Assembly: GCF_003363155.1 (NCBI RefSeq) | Contig: NZ_QRBE01000001.1 | Location: 62,001 to 126,000 of the forward strand | Source of the DNA: Dyella monticola | GTDB taxonomy: Bacteria > Pseudomonadota > Gammaproteobacteria > Xanthomonadales > Rhodanobacteraceae | Direction of reading: 5' to 3' | DNA: 64,000 nucleotides | Shown: positions 63,842-64,000 of the stretch, one piece after another | Numbering within the stretch: position 1 is the stretch's first letter | Layout: the number at the start of each line of letters is the position of its first letter | Notes under the pieces: generated by a model | Told to the model about the DNA's origin: nothing | Database searches by the model: none | The model's input: the letters and a program-made list of their open reading frames with translations, nothing else | Program-made: the position numbers and the translations under genes

Positions 63842-64000
63842 ATGAATAAGACCGTTCGTATCGCCCTGGTCGCCCTGCTCTGCGTCGGTGCGGCCGCTTG
63901 CTCCAAGAAGCAGGAAGTGAAGCCTCAGCCGCAGCAGCCGCAGGAAACCACCACTGCTCCGGCCCAGCAGGGCACTGGCAAGTACACCGCTGCTGACCTC
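63842..64000 (+). CDS. pal: peptidoglycan-associated lipoprotein Pal, truncated by the window end
   Basis: 53 residues are visible. The lipoprotein signal RIALVALLCVGAAACSKKQE places the lipidated Cys at residue 20, followed by a Gln/Pro-rich linker. The OmpA-like peptidoglycan-binding domain lies beyond the window. The 248-base gap from tolB holds a GGGACGC...GCGTCCC hairpin (63647-63664) without a T-run and a TACAAT element at 63713, so pal may have its own promoter as well. Confidence 0.9.
   Translation, partial: MNKTVRIALVALLCVGAAACSKKQEVKPQPQQPQETTTAPAQQGTGKYTAADL

Overview
The window is GC-rich gammaproteobacterial DNA. Its gene content and order point to the Xanthomonadales (Lysobacterales), most likely Rhodanobacteraceae such as Dyella, Rhodanobacter or Luteibacter. 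The indicators are pilS beside sucCD, kup lying between ruvA and ruvB, the bamD / rluD-pgeF-clpB neighbourhood, large TonB-dependent receptors and a ybgC-tolQRAB-pal operon. This placement is by inspection only; no database search was possible.

Layout. 1-2018 is the end of a GH92 alpha-mannosidase. 2275-6127 is a three-gene phosphorelay: CHASE3-like sensor kinase, Rcp1-type receiver, and REC-kinase-REC hybrid. 6182-7621 is pilR on the minus strand. 7.7-22.6 kb is a sugar-utilisation island. On the minus strand it encodes a GH65 phosphorylase/beta-phosphoglucomutase fusion, a TonB receptor, an MFS permease, a TPR-2OG oxygenase, a secreted GH65 enzyme and a trehalase-like GH37 protein. A divergent LacI-family repressor faces a double palindromic operator that overlaps the fusion gene's promoter. 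The island sits between pilR and pilS, two genes normally adjacent. 22.8-23.9 kb holds a decayed evolved-Hcp effector (Hcp plus Tlde1 L,D-transpeptidase-like toxin) and its decayed membrane immunity gene. Then come pilS, sucCD and nadE, followed by a second accessory patch (29.95-31.5 kb): a secreted two-repeat protein facing a frameshifted Hcp gene with an M15-like peptidase gene.

31.8-37.3 kb is bamD divergent from rluD-pgeF-clpB. 37.5-40.0 kb is a second TonB receptor. 40.3-48.9 kb is a cobalamin-riboswitch-led operon (cobO, cobB, cbiB, cobD, cobQ, cobU, cobT, cobC, cobS) covering only the late steps of B12 synthesis. After that come an FmdB-type zinc-ribbon protein, an MFS transporter, aspS, a small alpha/beta hydrolase, a YebC-family regulator, ruvC-ruvA-kup-ruvB, a small accessory pair (58.5-59.4 kb), and ybgC-tolQ-tolR-tolA-tolB with the first part of pal.

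How the genes fit together. In the island, the TonB receptor and MFS permease would bring in an alpha-linked glucose disaccharide. The periplasmic GH65/GH37 proteins could hydrolyse it, and the cytoplasmic fusion would phosphorolyse it and convert beta-glucose-1-phosphate to glucose-6-phosphate. The LacI-family protein would repress the set. In the accessory patches several short AT-richer genes carry frameshifts while all core genes are intact. Intergenic spaces hold at least three families of palindromic repeats. I found no tRNA, rRNA, CRISPR array, transposase or integrase gene.
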